A stretch of DNA of 64,000 nt from Dactylorhiza incarnata (Eukaryota > Streptophyta > Magnoliopsida > Asparagales > Orchidaceae): contig JAWHQI010000005.1 of NCBI GenBank assembly GCA_033032865.1, positions 10,068,001-10,132,000 on the forward strand, given 5' to 3'. The notes beneath the pieces were generated by a model. That model saw only the letters and a program-made list of their open reading frames with translations. It searched no databases and had not been told where the DNA came from. Positions 1 to 10,080 of the stretch are shown here, piece after piece (the first letter of the stretch is position 1; each line of letters starts with the position of its first letter). Both the position numbers and the translations under genes were made by a program.

Positions 1-1220
1 AAAAGCCTCTGATCGTGCGCATTCCTTAGCGCACGATCAGGCACACGATCATTGATCGTGCGTTAATTCCCAGCCCAGATCGAGATCGGACCAAAGATAT
101 GCGCACGATCATACGCCTTTCTTCGCGCACGACCACTGGTCGTGCGCCCCTGACCGTGCGATGTTTTCTATTTTTCCATTGGTACAGGTTGACTGCTCAC
201 GATCACAGTCATTCCTTCGCGCACGACCATTGGTTGTGCGCCACTGACCGTGCGCAGTACTTATTCTGCTTCATATTTAAGGCTCTGTTCCGCGATTTTA
301 GGTATTCCAGCGGGTTTTTGGCGCGATTTCTGAGCGCGACTCCGCCGTTCCACCTCTCCAAGGTCCCTCATTCCATTCCCCCCCATGGGAAAGCTTCATC
401 CATTGATCCTAAGGTCATTCTAGGGTTCCGGAAGCATTCTCCGCCATCTACGGCCAGCATTCCTAGAGGAAGACATCTCCATTGGGTGAAGGAGAAGTGA
501 ACCCAGCTCTGAGAAGAAGACGGGCAGCGGTTAGAGGTAGTGACAGCCACTGCATCCCGGAAGCAACCAAGGACTGAGCTCGGAGGAGGCGTGACGACCC
601 CTCATTCCGACCACGATCCGCGACGAGGATTCTCATCTCGTGGTTACTTCTACCCCTTCTCATTTTGTGATTTGTACTCTTAATGGTTGTAATGAACTGA
701 ATGAACATCTATTTGTCTATGAATGGAAGTTTATTTATGAACTTGTCTTTACGTTATGCTGTGTTGTGATGCGCTCCGCCCCCGCTCCACTTACACCCAC
801 ACGTTCCAGCACCCGCTCTAGCAAAAGCTGGAAGCGATAGCGAAGAGGTGCCTTCGACCCTCAACCCTCACATCTGCACTCATCTCATCCATATGCTCAC
901 CGACCATCCGCTAAGCGTAGCACGGCATCGCGGCCTGCACTAAACCCATCCACCAAGCGACGCGGTGATTGCGACCCACATAGTGTTTAGTTTTCTCATT
1001 TCCCGCTCTATAAAATCAACCAAACCCCCTTCTTGTTTTGTTAAACTTAGAACCTCCATAATTAGTTTCCTAACGAGCAAATCGTATTCCCTAACTTGCG
1101 GTCCTTTGATAACGATAGTCGGGGAGCTACTCCCTACTTTTATTACTTGACAACGACCGGTGCACTGCCGTCGTACCACATTTCGTGCCCGCTAATTAGC
1201 GGTGTGGAAATAGCGTGTCA
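1..1220 (+). repeat. 5' LTR of element A (partial)
   Basis: Matches the 3' LTR from about 5630 to 6837 and ends in GTGTCA just before the primer binding site. The first ~265 bp of the LTR lie left of the window. U3 carries repeated CGCACGATC/GATCGTGCG half-sites; a TATTTAA box lies at 274-280. The 5' copy has about 14 bp more than the 3' copy near position 40, within the half-site cluster. Confidence 0.9.
219..280 (+). promoter_or_regulatory. U3 core promoter of A: 23-bp dyad plus TATA box
   Basis: A dyad with arms GCGCACGACCA and TGGTTGTGCGC (one C-to-T change in the right arm) occupies 219-241. The TATTTAA box starts at 274, 33 bp after the dyad end. The same spacing is found in the 3' LTR and in elements B and C. 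Confidence 0.7.
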
Positions 1221-1226
1221 AGTTTT

Positions 1227-1244
1227 TGGTGCCGTTGCCGGGGA
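1227..1244 (+). other. Primer binding site of A (tRNA-Asp type)
   Basis: TGGTGCCGTTGCCGGGGA follows the LTR end after six bases. It differs by one base from TGGCGCCGTTGCCGGGGA, the complement of the plant tRNA-Asp 3' end used by Athila-type elements and present unchanged in element C. Confidence 0.85.
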
Positions 1245-1330
1245 CTGCAAGCGGTTATAATTTGTTTGTTGGGAAATTAGTTCAAGGGTGTTTTTGTTTT
1301 TGATATTTCTCTTTTTGGTATAGTGTGCGC

Positions 1331-2637
1331 ATGCATAGACATCATCCTGGTGAATTTGCAGCATTTGATCCTGAGATAGAGCGTACTTTGCGGGCGCGTC
1401 TACGTGCGGCTGCCACCATGGATGTTAATGAAAATCAGGCTAATCCAAGAGTGGGAAATGCACCGGCCGTAGCTCAAGCGGCTGATGAGAACGAAGTGGT
1501 TAGGCCACGGCCTAGGACCATGAGGGATTACACCACTCCTACTGTGGGGAGTGTGTACCCCGGATTTGGCCCGGCTATTACTAACAACAATTTTGAGATA
1601 AAGCCCGCCATTCTGAATATGATCCGCAATAATGTCCAATTTTCCGGGTTAACCAGTGAAGACCCCCATCTTCACCTAGCTGAATTTGCGGAGATTTGCG
1701 GTACATTTCGGTACGCAGGAATTGCTGATGATACGGTTAAACTCAGATTGTTTCCATTCTCCCTCCGCGACAAGGCGAAGGCTTGGCTCCACACAATACC
1801 ACCCGGCACAGCTACCACCTGGGACGCTCTGCAGACGAAGTTTTTGGCAAAATTCCACCCGGTGGACAAGGTTGTAAACTTGCGGAGAGAAATCGCAACC
1901 TTCCGGCAGCACGATCAGGAGACCCTTGCGGAAGCATGGGATAGGTTCACGGACCTCCTCCGGAAGTGCCCCCAGCATGAGCTACAACCTTGGAGCTTGG
2001 TGGAAAATTTCTACTTCGCAATTGAGCCCAATTATAGGGCCATGATTGATGCTGTTGTAGGCGGCACCCTGATGAACCATACACCCGAGGACGCACTGAG
2101 GATTCTCCAGGACACCGCCACTCATAGTTCGTTCTGGACTGCTGGGAGAAACCCGCTGAATTAACTTTTGATGAAAGTGTGAATTATTTGAATGATCAAA
2201 ATCGGGGAGTACCATTTAACAACGCTTATTACCCGGCCGTGAGGAGTCACCCGAACTTCTCATGGAAACAAAACGTGCCTAATCAACGATGGCAAGGAGG
2301 CTCGCATCAATTTGATGTGCAAGCCTCCGGTAGCCAACCGAGGCCACCACAACCGGGGTTTGCTCAAAATGCACCACCGCAGAGGAGGAGCGCATTGGAA
2401 GAAATGAGGGAAATATTTGTTGATCTGGCTCAAACAAATATGGCCAATCAAACTGCGTCAATGCGGAACTTGGAGACGCAGCTAGGCCAATTGGCCCAGG
2501 TACTCTCCGAGTGTACGCAAGGCACTCTTCCAAGCAATACTGAAAAGAACCCGCGGGAGCAAGGCAAAAGTATTGCTGACGCGGATGGTGGTCAAGTGAA
2601 CCCTGGCGTTGTTGAATGTACTATCAATAACATCTAG
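1331..2637 (+). pseudogene. gag: Athila-type gag polyprotein, frameshifted (element A)
   Basis: Gag forms the virus-like particle around the element RNA in the cytoplasm. The frame opens with ATG at 1331 and reads 277 codons to a stop at 2164. It contains the retrotransposon gag core (about residues 110-260), with LRLFPFSLRDKAKAWL, TTWDALQTKFLAKFHP and ETLAEAWDRFTDLLRKCP, which is the Athila signature. Homology continues without a gap in another frame (PAELTFDESVNYLND from about 2152) up to a TAG at 2635-2637, so a small indel lies near 2125-2155. No CCHC zinc knuckle is visible, as in C gag. The first ATG in the gag frame after the leader was taken as start. The first half is well supported; the second half is a proline- and glutamine-rich gag tail. 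Confidence 0.85.
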
Positions 2638-3516
2638 GTTGCCGCGCTTTGCGACTCTGGTGCATCTCGCAACATTCTTGCTCTGCAAGACGTTGAGAGG
2701 TTGCACCTAACAATGAACTCTGAGGACCGGAAGTCGCTGGTATTGGCTAATGGAGTGACTGTTGAAACTGAAGGTGAGATTCGTGAGGTTGTAGTAAATT
2801 TTAATGGAACGGCTGTGGTCACTGACTTTCAGATTCTCGGCCCCATGGAAAATTATTCCATGCCAATCTTGGGGGTTCCTTTTCTGAAGGAGAGCGGCAC
2901 AACCCTTCACATCGCCACGGGTTGTGTCACTCTACCTTCCATTGCAGCAAACCTTTCTGGATTATCTTATCTTCCGAACTTCCCTGTAAGTAAAAGTAAG
3001 TGCAGGTCTAATGAAGAGAAATCAGACTTTGACGTGAAGAATCCGAGAGAGGAGGAAAGTATCACTCTGATGGAAGAAGAAGCAAAGCGGCTCACAAATA
3101 ATGAGTTGGAGATAGAAGGGAAAAGCAATGAGACCAAGGCGTTGGAAGTCATGGGAGAAGGCGGAGCGACGAGCCTTCCAAACAATGTCTTTATTGAGAA
3201 CAAGAAATGTAAACAATCTAAACAGGTTCATTGGGCTGATCTACCCCCTCTTGAGGGTGCAGAAATGAAGTCCCCGGCTGATCCCAATCCGACAAACACT
3301 ATCACTCCTCCCGCACATGGTGCTCGGTGGCGCTCTCCTTCAGTGGAAAAGCTGAAGCGGGAAAGAATCATGCATGCTGCGCGCTTTGCAGCCCTCCGGC
3401 GCGAGAAGGAGGAGGTTAGGGGCAAGGGAGAGACATCTTCCTTGGGCCCTAAAGCTTTCACCTCCTGCCCATCTCGCGTGACTGGGGAGAACCACCACAA
3501 ATCAGCATATAGCTGA
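2638..3516 (+). pseudogene. Aspartic protease-like frame with acidic/basic tail (element A)
   Basis: This frame continues directly from the gag tail after the TAG at 2635-2637. It encodes about 292 residues. ALCDSGASRNIL near the start is the retropepsin active-site motif (Asp-Ser-Gly-Ala), and ILGVPFLKESG near residue 85 matches the second conserved strand (compare [10 protein letters not shown] in element C). Such proteases cut the gag-pol precursor. After about residue 105 comes a charged, low-complexity tail (repeated Glu/Lys stretches, then Arg-rich) ending at 3516. No reverse transcriptase follows. The stop before the active site could be suppressed or could be simple decay; sequence alone does not decide. 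Confidence 0.75.
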
Positions 3517-5352
3517 TGCGTGCCGGGATCTCCGGGCTGTGCTGTGTGCCATCTGTGATGTTTTTTTTGTGCTTTGTGTTTCATGTTATTTGTTGCGTAG
3601 TACTGTCTCTTTAGCTTTTTATTATAATACTTTTGCTGTCAAACTATAATACAGGTATTTGGTCCACCTTCAAGGACGTTAAACAAAAGGGCTCTTGGGA
3701 GACAACCCATTTGGGATCATTTGGTTCCGTTCTTTTTTGTTATTTTCTTTGCTATATTTTTGTTGTGCTGGGATCCTTTTAATCGCAGGTCCGCATCTAT
3801 TGGAGCACGGCGAGACCACTGCCTTCTGAACAAAACGCCATATCTTCTGGTATGCTCATTTCTGAGCATGGGGTAATCTCTCCTCCTAGCCTTCTTAAGC
3901 TTATGCCGCTATCGAACATGTTTTTTTTGCTTAGTATAATTCTGGGGGAGTGAGAGTTATCGTTACCTCGTGCACAAGCACAGTGCACAGCATACTAGGA
4001 TTTACACTGTGTTATATTGTAGCATTGTTCATCTCATGGCACACCACGACACCCACGTGAGCGCACTTAACTGTAGGCGCGCGACGAGTCTAACTAGTCT
4101 CGGTTGTGTGAATGAGAAATCACGGTGCTGGGTTAGGATTGCGAGACGAAGTACTTTGTTGACTTCTGTAGTGCTCCTAGTCGAGTGCTCATGTCTCGTA
4201 GGAATCCATGTAGATTCAATTTCTTTTTATGCTTTTAGTTTACATTTTTCTACTAGCGTAAATATTGTTTACTTTACTCAATCTGGTGAATCCGGTGTGA
4301 ATCAAACGGTAGCATAGGAATGTGTGTAAATGTTCATTAGTCTCGTGTTGCGCGAGTCAGGAGGAAGGATTATCTTTCTCGGTGGCTAGAACTCGCCCCA
4401 AGCGATTCTTGAAACATGGGTACACGGTTGGTCAACTGCATGAATGTGATATAGGCCCTCATTTTGGCCCGGTTGAGCCTTTGCACCCTTTCCTATCAAT
4501 ATATCCTCGTTAGCCCAGTTGTGCCTACCCGTTCTTTGATTCAGCCCCACTTGTATCGCACCAAAGCCCAAAAGCCAATCCTAGTCACACACCCAAATCT
4601 GAGCTTTAACTGTTTATTATTTTTGTGAGTTGGGTTGTTGATGTGGTGACATGTTTGTGAAGTTGTGGACATGTTTTATTGTTTATTCGCTGAAAATGAT
4701 AAGAAAAGAAAAGAAAAAAAATGAAAAGGAGAAAAAGATATGAGTTTGAATGAAAAATTCATTTGTAGAAGTATAAGTTGGGAGTAGGCGGTGCACGCAC
4801 CCATGTTGTTAATTCCAAGTCCGGGGGTGTAGTGTACCCGCATGTTTGTGTGGTGATGAGGATAGTTTTCGGTGCTAGCTCATTTGGGTTTAGTGTCTGA
4901 GCCGTCGCTTTTATCTTTGTTTACCTCACCTAAACCCAAGCCTCATCTCAAACCTAAAGTCCTATTGATTCACGCATTTGAGTCATACCAGTGCCGTGGA
5001 GAGAGTGCGAACGGGCAAGCCTATGGCCACCGACATTGATGGATTTCAATGGAGTTGTCTCGAGTCCTGATCTTTGGCAACGCTCGCCTCAGCGTTCAGT
5101 TTACTTTCTTCCTATGTACGACCTTATGATTCACCGTGATTCACTTGTTGAGTAAACGTAATATATAAATACGCTCTTAGAAAATTATAAACAAATATGT
5201 ATAATTAGAAATTTTGTCTACTAGATTTCTATGCACATGCGTATGAGACTTCGCATATTACTCCGCCCTTGCAATTTCTAAACCAACTATGTCTTTTCTC
5301 GCTCCGCCGGATTTGTTTGCTCGGGACGCGCAAACAGGTAAGTCTGGGGGTG
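3517..5352 (+). other. 3' noncoding region of element A with conserved blocks
   Basis: There is no credible reading frame in this 1.8 kb. It shares ordered blocks with B, C and M: a 63-bp block at 3647-3709 ending in a TGGG-AGACAA-CCCA stem-loop; a perfect 7-bp hairpin (ATGCTCA-TTTC-TGAGCAT) at 3852-3869; a first internal purine tract (TCTGGGGGAG) at 3941-3950; a block around 4359-4420 (ATCTTTCTCGGTGGCTA); a second internal purine tract at 4816-4832; a block around 4990-5100 (GTGGAGAGAGTGCGA); and the 3' polypurine tract. Confidence 0.75.
5339..5352 (+). other. 3' polypurine tract of A
   Basis: TAAGTCTGGGGGTG lies directly before the 3' LTR start (TGATGAG). It is the expected plus-strand primer position. 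The upstream GCTCGGGACGCGCAAA stretch is conserved in B, C and M. Confidence 0.8.
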
Positions 5353-6837
5353 TGATGAGTCTGGTTTATACAGTGATTTCTGGCCTCATTTGAGTTTATT
5401 TTAGTGTCATTGCACTTCATTTGTTGTTCATATACGCTTATAGTGATAGCATGACGTTTCTGCGCCTTTTGTGCAATCCTTTCCCCTTTGTGGCATATTT
5501 TTCCTATATATTACTGTATGCCTGTGTTATGGATCCGGTGATGTGCACGGATCGGGGTTATTTGTACTTTTCCTGCAGGTCCTGGGGTCGTGTGCACGTT
5601 CGGGATGGTGCGGGGTTATTTTTGGCCTAAAAAGCCTATGATCGTGCGCATTCCTTCGCGCACGATCATTGATCGTGCATTAATTCCCAGCCCAGATCGA
5701 GATCGGACTAAAGATATGCGCACGATCACAGGCCTTTCTTCGCGCACGACCACTGGTCGTGCGCCCCTGACCGTGCGATGTTTTCTATTTTTCCTTTGCT
5801 ACAGGTTGACTGCGCATGATCACAGTCATTCCTTCGCGCACGACCATTGGTCGTGCGCCACTGACCGTGCGCAGTACTTATTCTGCTCCCTATTTAAGGC
5901 GCTGTTCCGCGATTTTAGGTATTCCAGCGGGTTTTTGGCGCGATTTCTGAGCGCGACTCCGCCGTTCCACCTCTCCAAGGTCCCTCCTTCCATTCCTCCC
6001 CTTGGGAAAGCTTCATCCATTGATCCTAAGGTCATTCTAGGGTTCCGGAAGCATTCTCCGCCATCTACGGCCAGCATTCCAAGAGCAAGACATCTCCATT
6101 GGGTGAAGGAGAAGTGAACCCAGCTCTGAGAAGAAGACGGGCAGCGGTTAGAGGTAGTGACAGCCTCTGCATCCCGGAAGCAACCAAGGACTGAGCTCGG
6201 AGGAGGCGTGACGACCCCCCATTCCGACCACGATCCGCGGCGAGGCTTCTCATCTCTTGGTTACTTCTACCCCTTCTCTTTTTGTGATTTGTACTCTTAA
6301 TGGTTGTAATGAACTGAATGAACATCTATTTGTCTATGAATGGAAGTTTATTTATGAACTTGTCTTTACGTTATGCTGTGTTGTGATGCGCTCCGCCCCC
6401 GCTCCACTTACACCCACACGTTCCAGCACCCGCTCTAGCAAAAGCTGGAAGCGATAGCAAGGAGGTGCCTTCGACCCTCAACCCTCACATCTGCACTCAC
6501 CTCATCCATATGCTCACCGGCCATCCGCTAAGCGAAGCACGACATCGCGGCCTGCACTAAACCCATCCACCAAGCGACGCGGTGATTGCGACCCGCATAG
6601 TGTTTAGTTTTCTCATTTCCCGCTCTATAAAATCAACCAAACCCCCTTCTTGTTTTGTTAAACTTAGAACCCCCATAATTAGTTTCCTAACGAGCAAATC
6701 GTATTCCCTAACTTGCGGTCCTTTGAGAACGATATTCGGGGAGCTACTCCCTACTTTTATTACTTGACAACGACCGGTGCACTGTCGTCGTACCGCATTT
6801 CGTGCCAGCTAATTAGCGGTGTGGAAATAGCGTGTCA
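5353..6837 (+). repeat. 3' LTR of element A
   Basis: 1485 bp, starting TGATGAG and ending GTGTCA. The start is set by the purine tract and by comparison with the LTR starts of B, C, E and M, all of which begin TGATGAG or nearly so. Confidence 0.88.
5836..5897 (+). promoter_or_regulatory. U3 core promoter of A 3' LTR: perfect 23-bp dyad plus TATA box
   Basis: Perfect arms GCGCACGACCA and TGGTCGTGCGC around a single T at 5836-5858. TATTTAA lies at 5891-5897, beginning 33 bp after the dyad end. Confidence 0.75.
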
Positions 6838-7833
6838 AGTACCGCATGGCGAGGGAGAGGCATGTTCCCACACCGCTTTGGGTTGCATTTAGCCATAGCA
6901 AGGCAAGTGAGGACTTGCCACGCCAAGGAGCGGGGCGAGTAGGACCTCTACTCGCAAGGAGAGATCTCGCGAGCCCTGCTCGCAGGAAGACTGGCAAATG
7001 GCGCCTTCACGGATCGACCACTCGCCCAATGGGGTCTGCAGGTAAAATTACCCCGATACGCTTTGTGGGCTGCCAATAACCCTTCAAAACAGCGAAGTTT
7101 GGTTGTTAGCAGACCAGTTTGAGGTACGATTAGTAAAACCAAAAGGCGGAGTTATGTTATTTGCAGACCAGTAGAGAAAAACTATATATAGACCCTGAAG
7201 GGCACCTTTGGAGAGGAAGTACTTCTTTGGCTTCTTCCTCCTTAGGACATTCTTGGGTAGCCCCTCAGTCTCTCCAAGGTGCCCGACTCCAGTTTTGGCT
7301 TAGGAGGGGAAGCACTCTAAAGATCTTCCGGGTGTGTGGTGGGACCTCCACACTGTGGCCAAGGGTCGGTGTTTTAGCTCCAAGTCTTCGGTCAAGTTAA
7401 TTTTTTGGGATCAGTAAGTGCCAGCTGCCCTCTTTCAGGGGTCCGAACCCCTCGTTGAGCTGATTCTCAGTTCCAACAGCGGGGGCGCGTACGTGCGGTT
7501 CCAGGCGGGCTCCCGCTCTGGTGAATGTGTGCGTCCTTTTGTGCTCCCTTTTGGGTGCCTTTGGAACCCTTCAAGTGAGGGTGGTTCGTACGCGCGGCTC
7601 ACTCGGTCTGGTTGGCTTTCATGAGCACCTAGCCCAGCTTGACTCGAATAACTCTTAGGGGAACCCCATTAGATGCCTCCTAATTTTCGCAGGTCATGAA
7701 TTATATAGAGACGAGCCCAAAAAAATCTAATTGCAATCCTCACAACTTTGAGCCATAGACTTTTAATATGATAACGGCCGTATGCTACGAATTATTATTC
7801 GTTTGCGGCCTTAAATTATGAGCATCTTTCTGA
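6838..7833. other. Unassigned region with one large inverted repeat
   Basis: No coding frame here resembles a known family. A 15-16 bp inverted repeat (GGGCACCTTTGGAGAG at 7200-7215; CTCTCCAAGGTGCCC at 7270-7284; one base of difference in length) encloses 54 bp and could fold as a hairpin. The stretch 6900-7050 is GC-rich and direct-repeat-like (CTCGCAAGGAGA, CTCGCAGGAAGA). Confidence 0.4.
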
Positions 7834-8221
7834 TTGAACCCAAAGATTTACTGCGATTGGGACGGATATTTTCTACCCACTTTGCGAGATAGGCCGGCGT
7901 CACCGCCAGTAAATGTGAAGGGCAAGAAGTGTGAGTCATCCTATTTTCAGGCTACTACGCTGAAGGTACGTTTGCCATTTTATTTGGTAGCTTCGTGCCC
8001 GTTGCTGCAATTCTGAACTATTATTTAATTTTTCCTAGGTAGATGAGCTGCGTGATATCTTACTTATCTGGGATAACAACTACATGTACTTGAAGGATGA
8101 GTTTTTGTCTCTTTGGAAGAAGTTGCCCAAATCGGAGGAGTCCCTAGCTTCTGCTAGGAAGAGGAGAGACAAAACCATCCCTCGCTTGGGCAGATCGGAG
8201 TCCGAGCTTTCTGTTTCCTAG
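7834..8221 (+). pseudogene. Gene-like fragment with a possible 73-bp intron, unknown function
   Basis: An open stretch 7834-7965 (44 codons, ending at CTGAAG) meets a GT at 7966. A pyrimidine-rich tract with TTTCCTAG ends at 8038. Joining the two sides keeps the frame in phase 0 and continues for 60 codons to a TAG at 8219-8221. The second part is rich in charged residues and looks like real coding sequence (DELRDILLIWDNNYMYLK, then a KKLPKSEESLASARKRR stretch). I do not recognise the family. It may be a scrap of a host gene captured by, or lying beside, a retrotransposon. The 73-bp intron length and both splice signals fit plant introns, but the evidence is slight and no upstream start is clear. 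Confidence 0.3.
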
Positions 8222-8330
8222 GCAGAGAATAAGGCTCTTCCGGGGAAGCTTGCAGCGATCGAGGCAAAGGTGTTTGAGTTATTGATTTCTGCCTCTTTCA
8301 GGGAATGGAACTAGGTGAGAGCTGGTCCTT

Positions 8331-9000
8331 TCAGAGTTTCCAGGAATATATGACACAAGAGATGGCCTGGAGTGTTGTAGATGCGCATGTGCGCATGTTA
8401 GTTGCAAAGTGTTTGACATGCTCCAGAGGGTCGTCCGACCCAGCATAGGTCACGAAGTTTGGGATCTTGAACCCGAGCGAAACGGGTTGCGCCTGGACCT
8501 GTGGAGCTAGATGGGAGATGTGGCGAACAGGGTATTGTATGTTTGTGTCCCGGTGCTCCCCACACCCAAATTCCTCCTCGATCATGTGTTTCACTTCCCC
8601 GCGAGTGAGGCTCCTGTTGGCCAGGCCGACATCCATGGTTGTGCGCACCTTGGAAGGTCTCTGGATAAAACGAGGTGTGCGGAGCTAGCATCGTCAGATA
8701 GCTCATCCGTAGCGGGGTCTTCCAACCTGTCAGCAATGGGTGGTTCGGTATTAACGACGGTTGCCACCTAGGGTGATGACCAGGTTGGGTGCGTGGGAGG
8801 CCCCCATATTCATGAGTAGGGTGAGCACCTCGTCCTGGAACTCCACCATTAAGCGTACGATTTCTTCGGTGAATTTTGTTGGCGTGACTAAAGTTTCTTC
8901 GAGGTGCAGAATGTTGCACGCAGGTGAGTTGGCGGGGGGCTAGATCAGCAGACTCCTCGTGAGTTACCTCATTAGCGGTGCGAACAATTCTACATGTCAT
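8331..9000 (-). pseudogene. gag: Degraded Ty3/gypsy gag fragment (element L)
   Basis: Two overlapping minus-strand frames (8398-9000 and 8331-8648) cover this part. The second contains GFKIPNFVTYAGSDDPLEHVKHF, which resembles the start of the retrotransposon gag domain in Tat-like gypsy elements (pattern: F-K-x-P-x-F-x-x-Y-x-G-x-x-D-P-x-x-H). The fragment lies downstream, on the minus strand, of a primer-site-like sequence at 9070-9089 and an LTR-like segment at 9093-9697, the right order for a minus-strand element. It stops about 8300, so the rest of gag and all of pol are lost. Frame changes show it is dead. Confidence 0.55.
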
Positions 9001-9069
9001 GGATGCTGGTCAGGAGCACTTGCACGGGACAAGCGCGATTTTCAGAAATGTTTTAGAGTTTTGGGAACA

Positions 9070-9089
9070 CCTTCTCACAGACGGAGCCA
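9070..9089 (-). other. Primer binding site-like sequence of element L
   Basis: On the minus strand this reads TGGCTCCGTCTGTGAGAAGG, close to the TGGCGCCGTCTGTGGG-type site found after the LTRs of many Tat-like gypsy elements. It lies 3 bp from the proposed LTR end at 9093. Confidence 0.55.
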
Positions 9090-9092
9090 AAC

Positions 9093-9697
9093 TGTTGCAG
9101 TTCACTCAGCTTTCTCTTGGTCTAGTGAATCGAACCGGCTTAGCTCGAGAGTGAGCCTAGCGCGCAAATAGTCCAATGAAAACGAAACAACAATGACAAC
9201 GGGTCATTTTACATGGAAAACCCGGAAAAGGGATAAAACCATGGGGCCAGATCTGTACAAGCCAAATTCCACTAGTTCCTTAGCGGTTACAAGAGATTGA
9301 GTTTCCAAGAGGGTGACAGACCACCTCTCCGTTTACAAGCCTTGAGAGAAAGAAAAGGGAAACAGTCCATGTCTTTGAAGCGTCCACGGAAGTGCTCTCG
9401 GAGGCCTTCTCCAGTGCTCGCAAAAGTGTCCTCTGGAGACTTGAATGAGAACAGACTTGGGTGCGAACGGAGTGAATTCGGAGTGAAGGAGCGAGCAAAT
9501 AGATAAGTCATCGACGGAAAATCTCAGAGCTCTCTGTTGTCCCTCTGGTTTCGTGTCTTCAAATGAAGGCTTGAGTGCCTTTCAATAGCTTTTCTGAAGG
9601 GAGCACTGGTAATTGCGTCTGCTTGGATCTTTAGTTGACGAATGGCGTTGCTCCATTCCGGTCACATGGATCTCCCATTTTCCGAAAATGACGAACA
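9093..9697 (-). repeat. LTR-like segment of element L (boundaries tentative)
   Basis: On the minus strand the segment would begin TGTTCG and end TGCAACA, giving TGTT...AACA ends, with the primer site immediately after it. No second copy exists in the window, so the boundaries are inferred only from these termini. Confidence 0.4.
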
Positions 9698-9699
9698 TG

Positions 9700-9725
9700 C
9701 CCCCCCCCCCCCCCCCCCCCCCCCC
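9700..9725. repeat. Poly(C) tract, 26 bp
   Basis: An uninterrupted run of 26 C at the end of the proposed L LTR. Length may be unreliable in sequencing. Confidence 0.9.
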
Positions 9726-10080
9726 ACCCGGGAGGCCCTAGCAAGGGGGGCGGCTTGGGCATGGCTGGCGGCCCGGGTAGTTTTTCCGGCGAGGCGGTTG
9801 CGGCTCGCCGGGTAGCGAAAGTGGTGACGCTGCATCGGACACCGGTGGCACGCACGCGCAGGCCGCACGACGGTGGCCTTGAGTGCGCGCGTGTCGGCGG
9901 CGGCAGTGCACGCTAGCGCGTTGGCGGCTGGCACCTGAGCGCGTTAAGAGCCACGTACAGAGGCGGGCGCGCGGGCGGGCGCTTGTGCGGGGAAGAGCGC
10001 GAGCGCACGCATGGGCCCGGAAGAGCGCGGGCTCACGTAGGTGCGCGGGCGCACGCAAGTCAGCAGGTATGTATTAAAAC
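9726..10080. other. Very GC-rich unassigned segment
   Basis: About 350 bp dense in GCGCGGGCG-type words and CpG, sharply bounded by AT-rich DNA on the right near 10070. Reading frames on both strands are arginine- and alanine-rich low-complexity strings with no recognisable domain, so no gene is called. Confidence 0.5.

Larger units (their letters stand above)
1..6837 (+). mobile_element. Element A: Athila-related Ty3/gypsy retrotransposon, gag-protease only, 5' end cut by window
   Basis: The segment 1-1220 is repeated at about 5630-6837, giving two direct LTRs around an internal region of about 4.1 kb. A primer binding site matching the tRNA-Asp 3' end follows the left LTR, and a purine tract precedes the right LTR. 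The internal region codes for an Athila-type gag and an aspartic-protease-like domain, but there is no reverse transcriptase, RNase H or integrase. It is therefore probably a non-autonomous derivative that depended on proteins from a related element. Two lesions (a frameshift near 2150 and a TAG at 2635) break the frame. The five bases after the right LTR are AGTAC; the matching left duplication lies outside the window. Confidence 0.9.

Noticed and set aside
9738..10077. Arg/Ala-rich frames on both strands of the GC island
   Set aside because: They are by-products of GCG repeats; both strands are open at once, as expected from high GC rather than coding.
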